Assembly: GCA_004431415.1 (NCBI GenBank)
Contig: QPMI01000102.1
Location: 62,001 to 126,000, forward strand
Length of the DNA stretch: 64,000 nucleotides
Origin: Cyanophora paradoxa
Lineage: Eukaryota; Glaucocystophyceae; Cyanophorales; Cyanophoraceae
Direction: 5' to 3'
The notes beneath the pieces were generated by a model that did not search any database, was not told the origin of the DNA, and was given only the letters and a program-made list of their open reading frames with translations. Both the position numbers and the translations under genes were made by a program. Shown here piece by piece: positions 20,048 to 33,200 of this stretch (the stretch's first letter is position 1; each line of letters opens with the position of its first letter).

Positions 20048-21798
20048 CGCAGGTCGCGAACATCTACGATCTTCTCGATGACGATGGGAATGACACGGGC
20101 GAGAAGGCGGCCAAGCACCTCGCGGCCGAGAAGAAGGCCAAGGAGGACGCCCTGAAGAAGGAGGAGCCCAAGCCGGCTGCGGGCGCTCAGAAGCCCAAGG
20201 CTCCGGCCCAGGAGGGCGCCAAGGGCGCTCCCGCGAAGCGTGCGCCTCGCGCGGGCCGGCCCGAGAAGATTTTACTAAGATATGGTCCCCGGACGTCCGT
20301 GCAGGCTCTGACCGTCCCCTGACCGCTGAGGGCGGCCGCGGTGAGTCTTTTACGCTCATCGGAAGGCGCTCCCGTGGTTTCGCACCGCAAAGACCGTCGA
20401 ATCATAGAGGCGAATGGGGACGATCGCGGGCCCGTCCATTTGGCGCCCCGCCGGGCCCTAGGCCCTTCGCCGAGCGATTCTATTCTCTTAATACTTAAGT
20501 CAACTCTTCCGATCGCGTCGGTGACGAGAATCGCGCGTCCGATGGCTGACTCTCTCATCCATTCAGGTGGCCGTGGTGGCCGTCGCGAGGGCGGCGAGCG
20601 TCGCCCGGACGGCGAGCGTCCTCCTCGTCCTCCGCGCCAGTTCCAGAACGGCGCTGCTCCGGCCTCGCCGGCTGGCGAGGGTGGCGAGGTTGCGGGCGAC
20701 CGCCCTCCGCGCGCCCCGCGTGGCGACCGTCCCCCGCGCATGCGCGGCGGCTTCCGTGGCGGCTTCGAGGGCCGCGGTGGCGCCCGTGGCGGCGGCCGTG
20801 GCGGCCGCGAGTTCGAGCGCCGCTCTGGCACTGGCCGCGGGTGCGTCGGGCGCGTCGCGATCATGACCCGCTCCGCTGACAGCCACTTGTCCGCAGCACC
20901 GAGATGAAGCGCGAGGGTGCCGGCAGGTACAACTGGGGCGCTGCGGGCGAGGGGTTCGTCAGACTCGTGATGTCGATGCCGATCATGCCACTTACCTCGG
21001 CCGCAGCGAGGAGGCCCCGGCCGCCGAGGAGAAGAAGGAGGAGACTCCCGCCGTCGAGGGCGAGGCTCCGGCCGCTGAGGGCGAGGAGAAGAAGGACGTC
21101 GCGGCGGACAAGGTCCGTCGGCGAGAGCTGCCTCCGTGTCCCGCCGCCGTCCGACGCGCCCCGCAGGAGGAGGTCAAGGATGACGAGCCTAAGGTCAAGT
21201 CTCTTGAGGAGTACATGAAGGAGCGCCAGGCTCTGCTCGTCAAGGTCCGCGAGCGAACCGGCCGTCACATGCCGGCCACGCGCTCACGCGGCCTCCGCGC
21301 GCAGACCGACGCCGTCAAGCTCCGCAAGGCCAACGAGGGCGTCAACGTCGACAAGCAGTGGAAGGGCGCGGTCGAGCTTAAGCGCGAGGAGGAGGACTAC
21401 CTCAAGGTCCGCCGCGATTCGATCGCGTCGCTCGCGCTGCGGAGAGCGTCCCGCGCTCTTCGCATGTGTTTGTCTGAACTGATCTCGAACGGCGCGCGCA
21501 GCTCGGCAAGGAGAAGGCCGCCGCTGAGAAGAAGGCGAAGGAGGCCGCTGAGAAGCAGGCCAAGGAGCGCCGCGTCAACGTCAACGAGGTCCTCGTCACC
21601 CGCTTCGCCGAGCCCGAGCGCGACTCCGGCTTCGGTGGCCGTGGCGGCCGCGGTGGCCGCGGCGGGCGTGGCGGCCGCGGCGGCCGCGGTGGCGCCGTCG
21701 CCACCGACCGCCCGGCCCCCGCCCGCGGACCCGCCGCTGGCGGCCGCTCGGAGCGTCCCCCGAACTTCTCGGAGGACCAGTTCCCCGCGCTGAAGTAA
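19917..21798 (+). CDS. SERBP1/HABP4/Stm1-like RGG-rich ribosome-binding protein
   Basis: Exon 1 encodes only MAYRVQ (19917-19934); exon 2 starts at 20053 with VANIYDLLDDDGND, the Stm1_N-like opening. A Lys/Ala-rich region follows, then an Arg/Gly-rich segment (RPPRMRGGFRGGFEGRGGAR, about 20710-20770). ERRSGTGRG joins by an intron to TEMKREGAGRYNWGAAGEG, the conserved HABP4/PAI-RBP1 core. Next come KDDEPKVKSLEEYMKERQAL, VKLRKANEGVNVDKQWKGAV, a second RGG block (about 21625-21695) and the terminus NFSEDQFPALK before the TAA at 21796-21798. SERBP1 and Stm1 bind mRNA and occupy the mRNA channel of idle 80S ribosomes; RGG blocks are usually arginine-methylated. The family assignment is firm. Exact splice sites between 20240 and 20570 (possibly including a 10-bp micro-exon) are less certain. 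Confidence 0.88.
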
Positions 21799-22277
21799 AC
21801 CACTTCTCGCGGCTGCGGCCTCGGCCCGCCCGCCTCGCCGGGCATAATACGGACTCCTGTAGGAGCGCACAGACCTTTCCTTTCCGGTTTGGTCAGCCTT
21901 TTTCCCCTTGCTATTTAGATAGATTGCGAGCGAGAGCTTTCCTCACCGTGAACTCTCTCCCTTCAACAGAGGCCTTCCGCAGTGTCACCGCATATTTGTA
22001 GGCTAGTGCTTGCTTCATTTTTCAAGTCAAGTCGTTCCATGTGGGTGTGGGCTTATCGAGAATTTGCTCTTCGTAAGCGACGTGATGGCTGAGGATCGTC
22101 GGATTGGGGCGAGACCCCGGGTGGCACTGCAACGGCGTCGGGCATGGGGGCTCCCGGCCCTGCTGAGCGGGTCCCAGCCGCAGGCCCGGAGGGCGAGGAG
22201 GGAGTACCATGAGGACCGGCGGAGTGGTTCTCAGGCCACGGATCAGAGGGCCTGCCGGATGTCGACCCGGAGAGAGA
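21799..22277. other. 3' flank of the SERBP1-like gene
   Basis: Probably the 3' UTR and terminator of the SERBP1-like gene up to about 22050, then unassigned GC-rich sequence. No coding or RNA gene is supported. Confidence 0.4.
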
Positions 22278-22655
22278 GGGAGGCCGCGTGCCACGGTGAG
22301 AGGCCCGTGCCACGGTGGCACCAAATATTAATGGGCGGACCCGGGATTGCAATTGATCGCCGGGTCCGCCTAGGCCTGGCCGATCCCGAGGGCGAGAGCT
22401 CCCGGCGGGCAGCTGCACAGGCCTAGGTCCGCACCTGAACGCGGTCACCGGGTACCGGTACGCCATCTTAGCGGCCCTGGGCTGCCGGCGAACCGAGGTG
22501 CGCGATCCAAGCGAGTTGCTGCTCGTGCAGAACTAACACACGGGGTCGCGGTACCCGTCCCCCACCCGCTCCCCCGGACCGATGGCGAGCGGGAGCGCGG
22601 TCCCCGCGCCCGTGGACCCCAGGCGGAAGTACCTCACCCTCTACCCGTCTACAGA
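22278..22655 (-). repeat. Inverted repeat, right arm, with short palindromic insertions
   Basis: Reverse-complement copy of 19732-20047. It carries insertions relative to the left arm at 22291-22298, 22310-22317, 22327-22332, 22340-22346, 22350-22355, 22372-22377, 22421-22426 and 22446-22459. Several rebuild exact triplets as X, complement, X (AAT ATT AAT; TTG CAA TTG; CCT AGG CCT; AGG CCT AGG). Otherwise the arms differ by very few substitutions. Confidence 0.9.
22429..22466 (-). pseudogene. Copied first exon of the SERBP1-like gene
   Basis: On the minus strand, ATG at 22466 begins MAYR as in the intact gene, but a 14-bp insertion (22446-22459) breaks the frame of exon 1 and no downstream SERBP1 exons follow. 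It is a dead 5' fragment carried by the inverted duplication. Confidence 0.7.
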
Positions 22656-22686
22656 CGGTCCTCCCCCCTCCCCCTCGACCCCCTAG
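22582..22686 (+). pseudogene. Truncated copy of the SRP19 N-terminus
   Basis: Starts MASGSAVPAPVDPRRKYLTL, one Thr-to-Arg and one Ile-to-Leu away from the intact SRP19 start, then departs after YP into unrelated residues and stops at 22684-22686 after 34 codons. Homology to the left arm ends near 22655. It retains the copied promoter, so it might still be transcribed. Confidence 0.8.
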
Positions 22687-22753
22687 GCCCCCCCTCAGCA
22701 TCGGTGTACCCCGGCCTGGAAGCCTCGAGTGTCCGGTTTCAAAGAAGAGGGCT

Positions 22754-25289
22754 CTACAGTAGGGGTTCGGTTCCGTTCCAGTCGACCTTCGCCGTGGGCC
22801 ACTTGGTCCGGATGCAGTTCTCGATAGGGGGCGTCAGGTCCGTCTTGCTGTTGAGGTCCACCGTCGGGGCCGGGCCCCGCGTGTCTGGCGCATGCGCAGC
22901 AAATTAAAGCCACGCCATCAAAAGCGAAGGCGACCCGAGGTGCTACAACGCAGCAGGCAGGGCGCACCGATGGTGAGACGAATCTCCTCGTCTTGCCTCG
23001 CGAGCTCGTCGTAGTAGAAGAGGTCGAAGCGGGCCGGCGGGGCCCTCGCCTCGTCTACCAGCCTCCGATCCAGCGAAAAGAGGACCGTGTAGTGCGACTC
23101 GGAGCAGATGACCCAGATGGGGTACGACGGGATCTTGTAGTTCTTCCCCACCTCGACGTACTTGTACGTCTCGAAGAGAGTCAGGTACCCCACGTCCGAG
23201 CGGCGCGGGATGCCCCTCAGGATCTGCGGCGCGGGTTCGAATCCGCCCGGAGGAGATAAGACTATCCGGGGGCGGGCCGGGCGCGCCTGCTCGTCGAGGC
23301 GGCGCTCGCCGTCGAAGACGTTGGAGTGGGCGCGGCCCATCAGCAGCAGGTTCACAAGTTCCTGCGCTCGCTCGAATCAGGCGGGAGCCGGGCCCTCCTG
23401 AGCGGCGGCGGCGGCGGCGGCCGCGCCTGCGTGCAGTAGCCGTGGGAGCCGATGAGCGTGGCGTCTGACATGTCCATGTCCTGCAGGCAGCGGGCCGGGG
23501 CGAGACGCGATCAGCGAGACCGCAGTCGGCAACGGGGCAAGGCGCGCGGGCGGAGGGGCGGGAGGGCGGGCGGGCCTTCCGGATGTTGGCGACGCCGCGA
23601 GTGAGGATGGCCGAGTAGAGGACCATGACGACGCCGCAGCCGGAGCGGTACTGGATCTGGCCCAGGCGGGAGGCGAGCAGGGCCCGCAGCGCGTCCACGC
23701 CGCTCACGTCGACGACCGAGAAGCGGTCGTCGCGGATGCGGCCGCCGGCCTCGCCGCCGTAGAGCGCGAAGCGGGCGCGCCGGCGGTCGCCCGCCTGCCA
23801 CAGGATCTCGGCGAGCGCCTCCACCAGCGCCCGCTCGCGCTCCGTCGCCGTCGGCTGCGGCGGCCTTCGCGCGGCGGGCGGCCCGCCCGCTCCTCAGACG
23901 GGCGCGCCGCGCGGAGGCGAAGCCGGCCGCGGGGCGTTCCGCACCGCTGCGGGACCGCCGACTCGTCCCGGAACGCGATGTACTTCAGAATGAACGCCTG
24001 CACGACCGCCAGCAGTCCGCACGGGCCGCCCTGTGGCGCACGGCGGCGGCGCCGTCGACGTCAACGGAAAGCACAGAGAGAGGTGGGAGGGCGGACCTCG
24101 ATCTGCTCGAGGCCGTAGCGGAGCCGCTGGTTCTCCGTGAAGAAGAGGCCCTGGCGCCAGGAGCTGGGGAAGTCGGCGCCCGTCGCCGAGCCGAAGACGA
24201 GCTTGCGGATCTCGCGGCCCTCCTCGGCCGAGAGCGTCTCGGCCCCGCGCGGCGCCGACGCTGCCGAGCCGCGGTGAGGCGGGGCCGGGCGGTCGGGGGG
24301 GGGCGAAGAGCGGCGGGCGTACGGCCGGAGGACGGACGGTACGCGCCGCCGGCTGGCGCGCCGGCCGTCCGGCCGCCACCGATGTGCAGGCCGTCGAGCT
24401 CGTCGTCAACATCCGCCATCTCCAGCTCGCCGCTGGCCCAGTTGCTGGACTGCTTGCGTGCGGCGGGCCTCGACGGGTCCGTGCGGGCAGCCGCAGCGCC
24501 GGCGACGGGAGCGGAGGCGGCGGGCGCGAGATCCGCACGGTACCGTGTCGCGGGGGCCGGGGCCGGCGCGACCTGCGGGGCGCATGGGAGAGATTCGCGC
24601 GCAACTTGGGGAGTCGCAGCTCACGCGGATTGGGGCCCGCTCGACAACGGGGGCAGGCTCCTCGTCCATGTTCCAACCCCTCGATGTTCCGCTGCGCCCC
24701 GCGAGGGGCGCGCTCCCCATTGGGCTGGCCGCCGGCGCCGGCGCCTCGGGCCTCCGGCCAGCTGAGCGCCGTTCAGCGACCGAGGGCCGCGCGAGGGATG
24801 GCGCGGATCGAACCCGAAGAACCAGGACGGTCCGACCGAGGTGCTGCGGTGGCGCCATCTGCGCTCCGGCCGTGAGCTGAGAGCGGTCGGGTCTGCCATC
24901 TCACGCCGCACCGCCCTCGCCCGCAGCGGCGGCGGCGAGCGCCTTGCCGTGCATGTACTCTATCACCATCTCCAGAAGCGTTGCGTAGCCACCATCGGCT
25001 GTGCCGTTGATGAGGGCGGGCAGAGCGCTCGTCAGCACCGCGCCGCACCCTTGTCCTTGTTCTTCTGAACCAGCTTCGAAAGCCGGAGTCCCTTGACAAT
25101 TTGCAGCTTGCTAGAGATCGATTCCGACGTTCGGGGCTGCGGGCGAAGCGGGCCGTCAGCGTGCGAGCCAAGCGCACAGGAGAGGCGGCGAGCCTGTTCA
25201 GCGTCGAAGGCTGCGAGCGTCCTCGTGCACCCGCGCTTGGATAGGTACTCGCGGATGAGCGCTTCCGCGTACAAGCCGACTGGGTCCAT
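22754..25289 (-). CDS. MINDY4-type (FAM188) Lys48 deubiquitinase
   Basis: Start at 25289: MDPVGLYAEALIREYLSKRG then CTRTLAAFDAEQ, matching the short N-terminal helical motif of MINDY-4, followed by KLQIVKGLRLSKLVQKNKDK and LLEMVIEYMHGKAL. A Pro/Ser-rich linker leads to the catalytic domain: EIRKLVFGSATGADFPSSWR, NQRLRYGLEQI and GGPCGLLAVVQAFILKYIAF (catalytic Cys, about 23975-24035). It continues with GCGVVMVLYSAILTRGVANI, ATLIGSHGYC, ELVNLLLMGRAHSNVFDGER and GYLTLFETYKYVEVG. The catalytic His is in PIWVICSESHYTVLFSLD (about 23080-23135), followed by FDLFYYDELARQDEEIRLTI. The C-terminus IENCIRTKWPTAKVDWNGTE ends at a TAG 22754-22756. Members cleave Lys48-linked ubiquitin chains. Many short introns. 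It is head to head (156 bp) with plastid EF-P. If the N-terminal exon belonged elsewhere, an internal start at 24669 is possible, but the MINDY4 match argues for 25289. Confidence 0.88.
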
Positions 25290-25445
25290 GTTCGAAAGCC
25301 CGCGAGCAGCTTCGAAGGCCGACCCTGCGAGCGATCTGCTGCTGCGAGAGGCCTAACGCCGATCTCCCGGCGATCCGCTGCGCGCCGGCAGCAAAGGTGG
25401 TCCCGCAGCGACGTACCCCACCTGGAATCTCTGCGGTTCGGTTCG
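25290..25445. promoter_or_regulatory. Divergent promoter, MINDY4 / EF-P
   Basis: 156 bp between two diverging ATGs. No TATA box is evident; it should contain the core promoters of both genes. Confidence 0.4.
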
Positions 25446-26752
25446 ATGGCCCTCTTCGTCGCTGCTCTGCCGCTGGCCCGCCAGGCCCCCGTGGCCTCGG
25501 TTGTGAGCACCGCCAGCTCGTCGCGGAGCCCGGCCTCGAAGCCGGAGGCCATCCGCTCGGCCCGCGCGTTCGCCGGCTCGCCGGTCTTCGCCTCCAGCGG
25601 CTCCTCGTTCGTCAGCCAGGTGTGCTTCGCTGATCGGCCTTGATCGGCCGCGCCCTCTCGCTCGCCGTAATGGTGCCGTCCAGGGCCGCCTCGGCGCCGT
25701 TTTCAAGGCCCTGAAGTCCCTCCCCGTCGAGTTCGGTGAGCTCGAGGTTGTTAGCTGTAATCGTTTCCTGGCTAACTAGGTTGCTGGGGCCCTCCCTAGG
25801 CTTTGAGACGATCCGCGCGGCGTCCAGCAACGATCTGCGCAATGGCACCAACCTGGTCATGGACGGCCAGATCTACAAGGTCCTCGGTGAGTGCTTGTGA
25901 AGCTGAATGTCTCGCGATTGCGACCCGCCAGCTTCCACGCTGACGGCTTCGAGCAGAGTTCCTGCACGTCAAGCCCGGCAAGGGCGCCGCTTTCGTGCGC
26001 ACCAAGCTGAAGAACATGTCGACTGGCAGCACCGTCGAGAAGACCTTCCGTGCCGGCGAGCCCGTCGAGACTGTGCGCATCTAACGTGTTGCTTGCTAGC
26101 CCTGCGTTCTCGCGTGCTCACGCCTCAGCAGGCCCAGACCGAGAAGAAGGAGATGCAGCACACCTACAAGGAGGGCGAGGAGTTCGTGTTCATGGATATG
26201 GAGACGTACGAGGAGGCTCGTCTGTCTGAGAAGGTGAACGCAGCTTCGAATTTCCCACAGTTAGTCCCTAATGCAACTTGCGCAGGACATCGGTGCTCAG
26301 TCCCAGTGGCTGTCGGAGGGCATGACTGTCAACGTGCTGTACTGGAACGAAACTGTAAGCTACATGCATGCGCATCTGGCCATTGCGTTGAGCACTTATC
26401 CATCTGATCTACAGGTCCTTGATGTCGAGCTCCCGACCTCTATCGTTCTCGAGATCACCTACACTGAGCCTGGTGTCAAGGTGTGATTGAACATAGCTTT
26501 CAGAGCCACATGCTTTGCTGGCGCTTGACACTTCATCTTCAGGGCAACACCGCGACCGGTGCCACCAAGCCTGCCACCGTCTCCACTGGTGCCATTGTTC
26601 AGGTGATCTTCACCTATTGCTACTTGAATCTCGTCACTTTCCTCATATGCCATGCTCATATATCTGTTCATTTGCAGGTCCCGCTCTTCATTGAGCAGGG
26701 CGAGAAGATCAAGATCGACACCCGGTCAGGGGAGTACCTGTCTCGTGCTTAG
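25446..26752 (+). CDS. efp: Elongation factor P, plastid-type, nuclear encoded
   Basis: The conserved part reads [60 protein letters not shown] and [20 protein letters not shown]. It goes on with [40 protein letters not shown] and [20 protein letters not shown], ending [20 protein letters not shown] then LSRA and TAG 26750-26752. That is a complete three-domain cyanobacterial/plastid EF-P, not eukaryotic eIF5A; the Lys in KPGKGAAF is the residue placed at the ribosomal P-site. EF-P relieves stalling at polyproline. The N-terminus ([20 protein letters not shown], later [18 protein letters not shown]) looks like a plastid-targeting presequence and joins through short introns. Introns inside the mature domain are 60-100 bp. 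The start is inferred from the presequence and could be elsewhere nearby. Confidence 0.9.
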
Positions 26753-27573
26753 ATTTGCTTGTAGTTTCCACAGGAGCGTTTTGTTTCAATTGAACTCGCC
26801 ATATTTCAAGCCCTTTTACAAAGCACGATGGCAGTTGAAACCCTAGGGCAGAACGGGGTCAAGCAGCTACAGCAAATCAGAGAACTGATCACCTTCTGGA
26901 TCAAGGACAAAACTGGATTAGGTGCCTTGATCTTCTGAAGGATTGAGCAATTTTGCAATGCTGATGTCGATTGCGACGTCGACTTCCTATGCCAGTGTAT
27001 GATGATCAGATTTAGAATCGAATCTGATGATCAATCAATTGCAAGCCTCGAAGTTGCTTTGGCATGCATATGCATGCGCATGCACAACAAAGGCATGCAT
27101 ATGCACAACCGGCTACCATGATGCCATGATGGACCATGCATATGAAGCATGCGCATGCGCAAAGCATAAAGCATAAGCTCACGTGCATGCGCATACACAC
27201 GAGCTTTAATCAACTTCAGATCCGCTGGTCTGATCCGAGCACGGTCGACGTCGAGTCGGCATAGGCCCTTGCATGAAGATGCCATAGTATGGCCATGGCC
27301 GCCGAGCCACCGCAGTGCATGAAACTGAGCTTCCGCAGTCCTTTAAGCTTCAAGTCAAGCCCGCAGCCCAATGCATTCCCGTCTTTGCAGCAGAAAGCCA
27401 ATCGAGCACTGTTGCAGTTGCTTCACCATCGAAGGCATAACATGAAAGGAGACCCAGGTTTGGAGCTGTGCAATTGAACTAACCTGATCATACACTAACT
27501 ACCTGAAAGACGTACAGAAAGACACCCGAGCTCTTCCGATGAAACGACCTTCAATAAGCTCAGCTGACTACGC
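26753..27573. other. Convergent spacer, EF-P / alpha-tubulin
   Basis: 3' regions of EF-P (plus) and alpha-tubulin (minus). A block at about 27060-27200 is built from overlapping TGCATATGCATGCGCATGCA-type palindromes. No gene is supported. Confidence 0.6.
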
Positions 27574-30213
<2,640 letters not shown>

Positions 30214-33200
30214 CTAATACATGACCGGGACCGTGAGGGAGGCGCGACGCGGTGCGCCGCTGTTGCTGGTGCGCCTCCCGCCCGCGGCGGCTGGCGCCGC
30301 CCCCGTGGTGGATAGGGCGGCCGCGATCGGCGCGAGCGTCGGCGGTTTGGCGCCCTCGGCGAGGAATGGCTTGGGCCCGTCCAGCAGGCCCGGGGGCGCA
30401 GAATTGGCGACGAGAAGCGCGGCCCTGCCAGACGTAATTATAAGTGCGAGACGGGCATCATAATAGGAGCCAGACGGGCATCATAATCAGCGCACTTGGC
30501 GGGCGTAGGGCTCGTGATGGCTGGCGGGAGTGTCGCAAGCGAGCGGGTCCCGCCGTTGGACCTGCAGGCGAGCCGGCCCGTCGGCCGAGGGCCCCGCTTG
30601 AAGCGGGGGTACCGGTTGGGCAGCTGCAGGGGTATGGGCGCACTTGGACAGGGTGGGCATTGCGGGGGTAGACTTGGAGCCGGCAAGGCTCTTGGAGGGG
30701 GTTGGGGAAGGGGACTCCTGCGGAGGGACAGGGGAGGCGGAGGTCCCGGGCGCTGCCGTACCCCGGTCAGGCTCAGTGGTTCGGTAAGAGAAAGCTTCAG
30801 CGCGGGGCACGCGCGCTCACCGCCCTTCTTCCGCGGGAGGAGCGCGTCCTCGATCAAATCGAAGAACTCGTTGATGGCCTCTGCGGTGCGAAGAGGAGAA
30901 AGGCTCATGAGATGAGACGAGGAGGCTAAGAGAGGGACGAAGGCGGACCTGAGACTTCCCCGGGGGAGAGCTCGCCGTCCTTCTCCTCCCCAGCCTCGTC
31001 CTCGCCCGTGAGCGAGCCAGGCGCATCCGGTATCGGCAGCGGCGGCGGCGCGATCGTGTCGATCTGCGTACCCCGGACGTGGGCGCGGGCTGGGAAGGGC
31101 CGGGCCCGCACCCCGGGCTCGGGCCTCGGGCTGGGCACCTGAATGGAGACCCGCCGGTTCTCGCCGGCCAGATTGGAGGACGAGTTTGGCTGCGAGGTCG
31201 GTGGGGAGGCCTGCGAGGGAGGGGTACCGGAGGTCAGCGGGGGCGGGGGCGGATCCGACGGGGGGAGGGTACGCACTTTGTTGACGGGGGGTAGGGCGCC
31301 CTCCGAGGGCGGTGGGGTCGTGCCGTTCGAATTCCGCCGCGGGCTGCGCGGGGCGCCCGGCGGCTTAGTCACGGGGCGGCTCAGGTGACCCAGCGCCGAG
31401 AGCGCCGCACCTCCTGCCGCCTTCGGGGCTGGCCGCGCCGGAACGGGCCGACTTCTGCGGGGCCGGAGCGTGAGTTAGCAACGTACCCCATGCAACTACC
31501 CGGCCCGGCCCGGCACACCTTTCCCGTGCGGTGCGTTGCGAGGGATCGCTGCGTGGCCAGCGGGTTCCTCGCCGTCGTACCCCCGCCGCTCCCGGACTGC
31601 CGCGGCTCGGGTTCAGCTCGGAGCGCGGCTCAGGTTCAGGTTCAGGTTCAGGTGAGGAGAGCGCACCTGCATCGTGCAGTAGCGAGAGACGGCGCATCGG
31701 ACCATCGCCTCCTCGAACTCTTCCTGTACCCCCCGAATTCAGCGCCGGGCTCCGAGATCAACGGGCGGCTGGACAAGCGGTTTCGCGCACCGAGTTCAGC
31801 TCCTCGAGGTTCCCCTTTGTCGCGTCGTTCGCTGTGGTGACCTCTGGATTCGAACGCCGTTAAGCGGGAGGGAAAGAGGAAAGGAAAAGGCAGGCGGGCG
31901 GGCGGCAGGGGTACCGTCGTCGATGACGGGGTCCGCCTGCGCTGTAGCGAACGCCTGCGCGCCGCGCGGGGGCGCTCAGAGGCGACTTCAGAGCGAATTT
32001 GATCCGAGGAGGGCGCACGTCCTGGACGTCCTTCTGCGACAGTGTCCGGTCCTGCAGCAGGCCGAGGTCGTTGAACATGGCCACGAACTCTCGGATCGAG
32101 ACCTGGGTAGAGTCCCATTCGCTCGGCCGGATCAAATTCAAATTCGAATTCGAAGACGGGCGCACCGACTTGTTGCGGACTGAGCCGTACATGCGGGCCG
32201 CGTGCGAGTCGAGCGCCGAGTACTTGTCGAAGAGCCTAAGGGAGGGCGGGCGCGTGAGAAGCGGAGATCGGGCGCGGCTGGCCCGGCCGCCGGTCCGAGT
32301 CGCACTTGCGCATCGTTCCGCGGGCGTTCGTGATCGCGTCCTGGACCTGCGGCGGCAGCGGAGGCGGCAGCTCAGGGGCGCGGAACGAAAGGACTAGAAG
32401 GAGGAAGCAGAAGGTCTCGCCTCGTCCTTCTTCATGAGCCTGCGGAACTCCTCGACGTCGTCCCAGCGCGCGTTCGGCAGCACGTCGTTCTCCTGCATGG
32501 GCCCGGCAGGTCAAGCGCCGCTCTGGCGCCGCGGGCGAGCCAGCGCGTGGTGGCCGCATGCGCACCATGATCAGCGTGACGCGCTCCGCGAGCGACGGCG
32601 CCGCCTTGAACTGCGCCGCGGAGCGCCGGCCGTCAGGATGCAGGCGGGCCGTTTCAAAGCGGGAAGAGGAGCGGCGGCGCGCACGTATTTGATTTCGGCG
32701 AGGCGGACGATGGCCTGGGGCACGTTCAAGTTAGAAGGAGAGAGGGATCGAATCCGGATCAAATCCGGATCAAATCCGGATCAAATCCGGCGCGCCTGCA
32801 GGAATTCCGGGAGGACCATCGTGAGCTTGTTGTTGGCGTCCGAGGCCAGCAGCTGCGCCTCCTCCTGGCTCTTCCCTGGCTCCTGGGAGGAGGAGAAGGC
32901 GGAGGGAGGAGATCAAATCTCGGAAAGGGGGGAGGGAGGCATCGGAGTTGCGAGCTAGCTCGCCTTGTTCGCCATGATGAAGACCAGGTTCACGCGGGGG
33001 CCCGTCAGCGCGTGCGGGTTCCGGCTCGTGTTGGCCCCCTGCGGACAGGTCAGCAAAGGACGGCAAGGGGGGGGGGGGGGGGGTAGGCCCGCCTTCCCCG
33101 TGTCGAGGAGTTTGCAGTCCCCTATGAACGCGTCGAACTCTGTGGAAGGTTCAATTTCGATCGGATTCGGTTCGGCTTTGGTTTGGAGGGGCGGGGCGGA

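Noticed and set aside
22278-22655. Transposable element with terminal inverted repeats enclosing SERBP1
   Set aside because: The arms contain host gene starts and no transposase or target-site duplication was found, so segmental inverted duplication is the simpler reading.
23225-23260. Second tRNA-like GGGTTCGAATCC
   Set aside because: It is an intron edge of the MINDY4 gene on the other strand; no cloverleaf can be drawn upstream.
25446-26752. Initial idea that this gene is eIF5A
   Set aside because: The sequence continues into domain III ([26 protein letters not shown]) and has the EF-P P-site loop, so it is bacterial/plastid EF-P.
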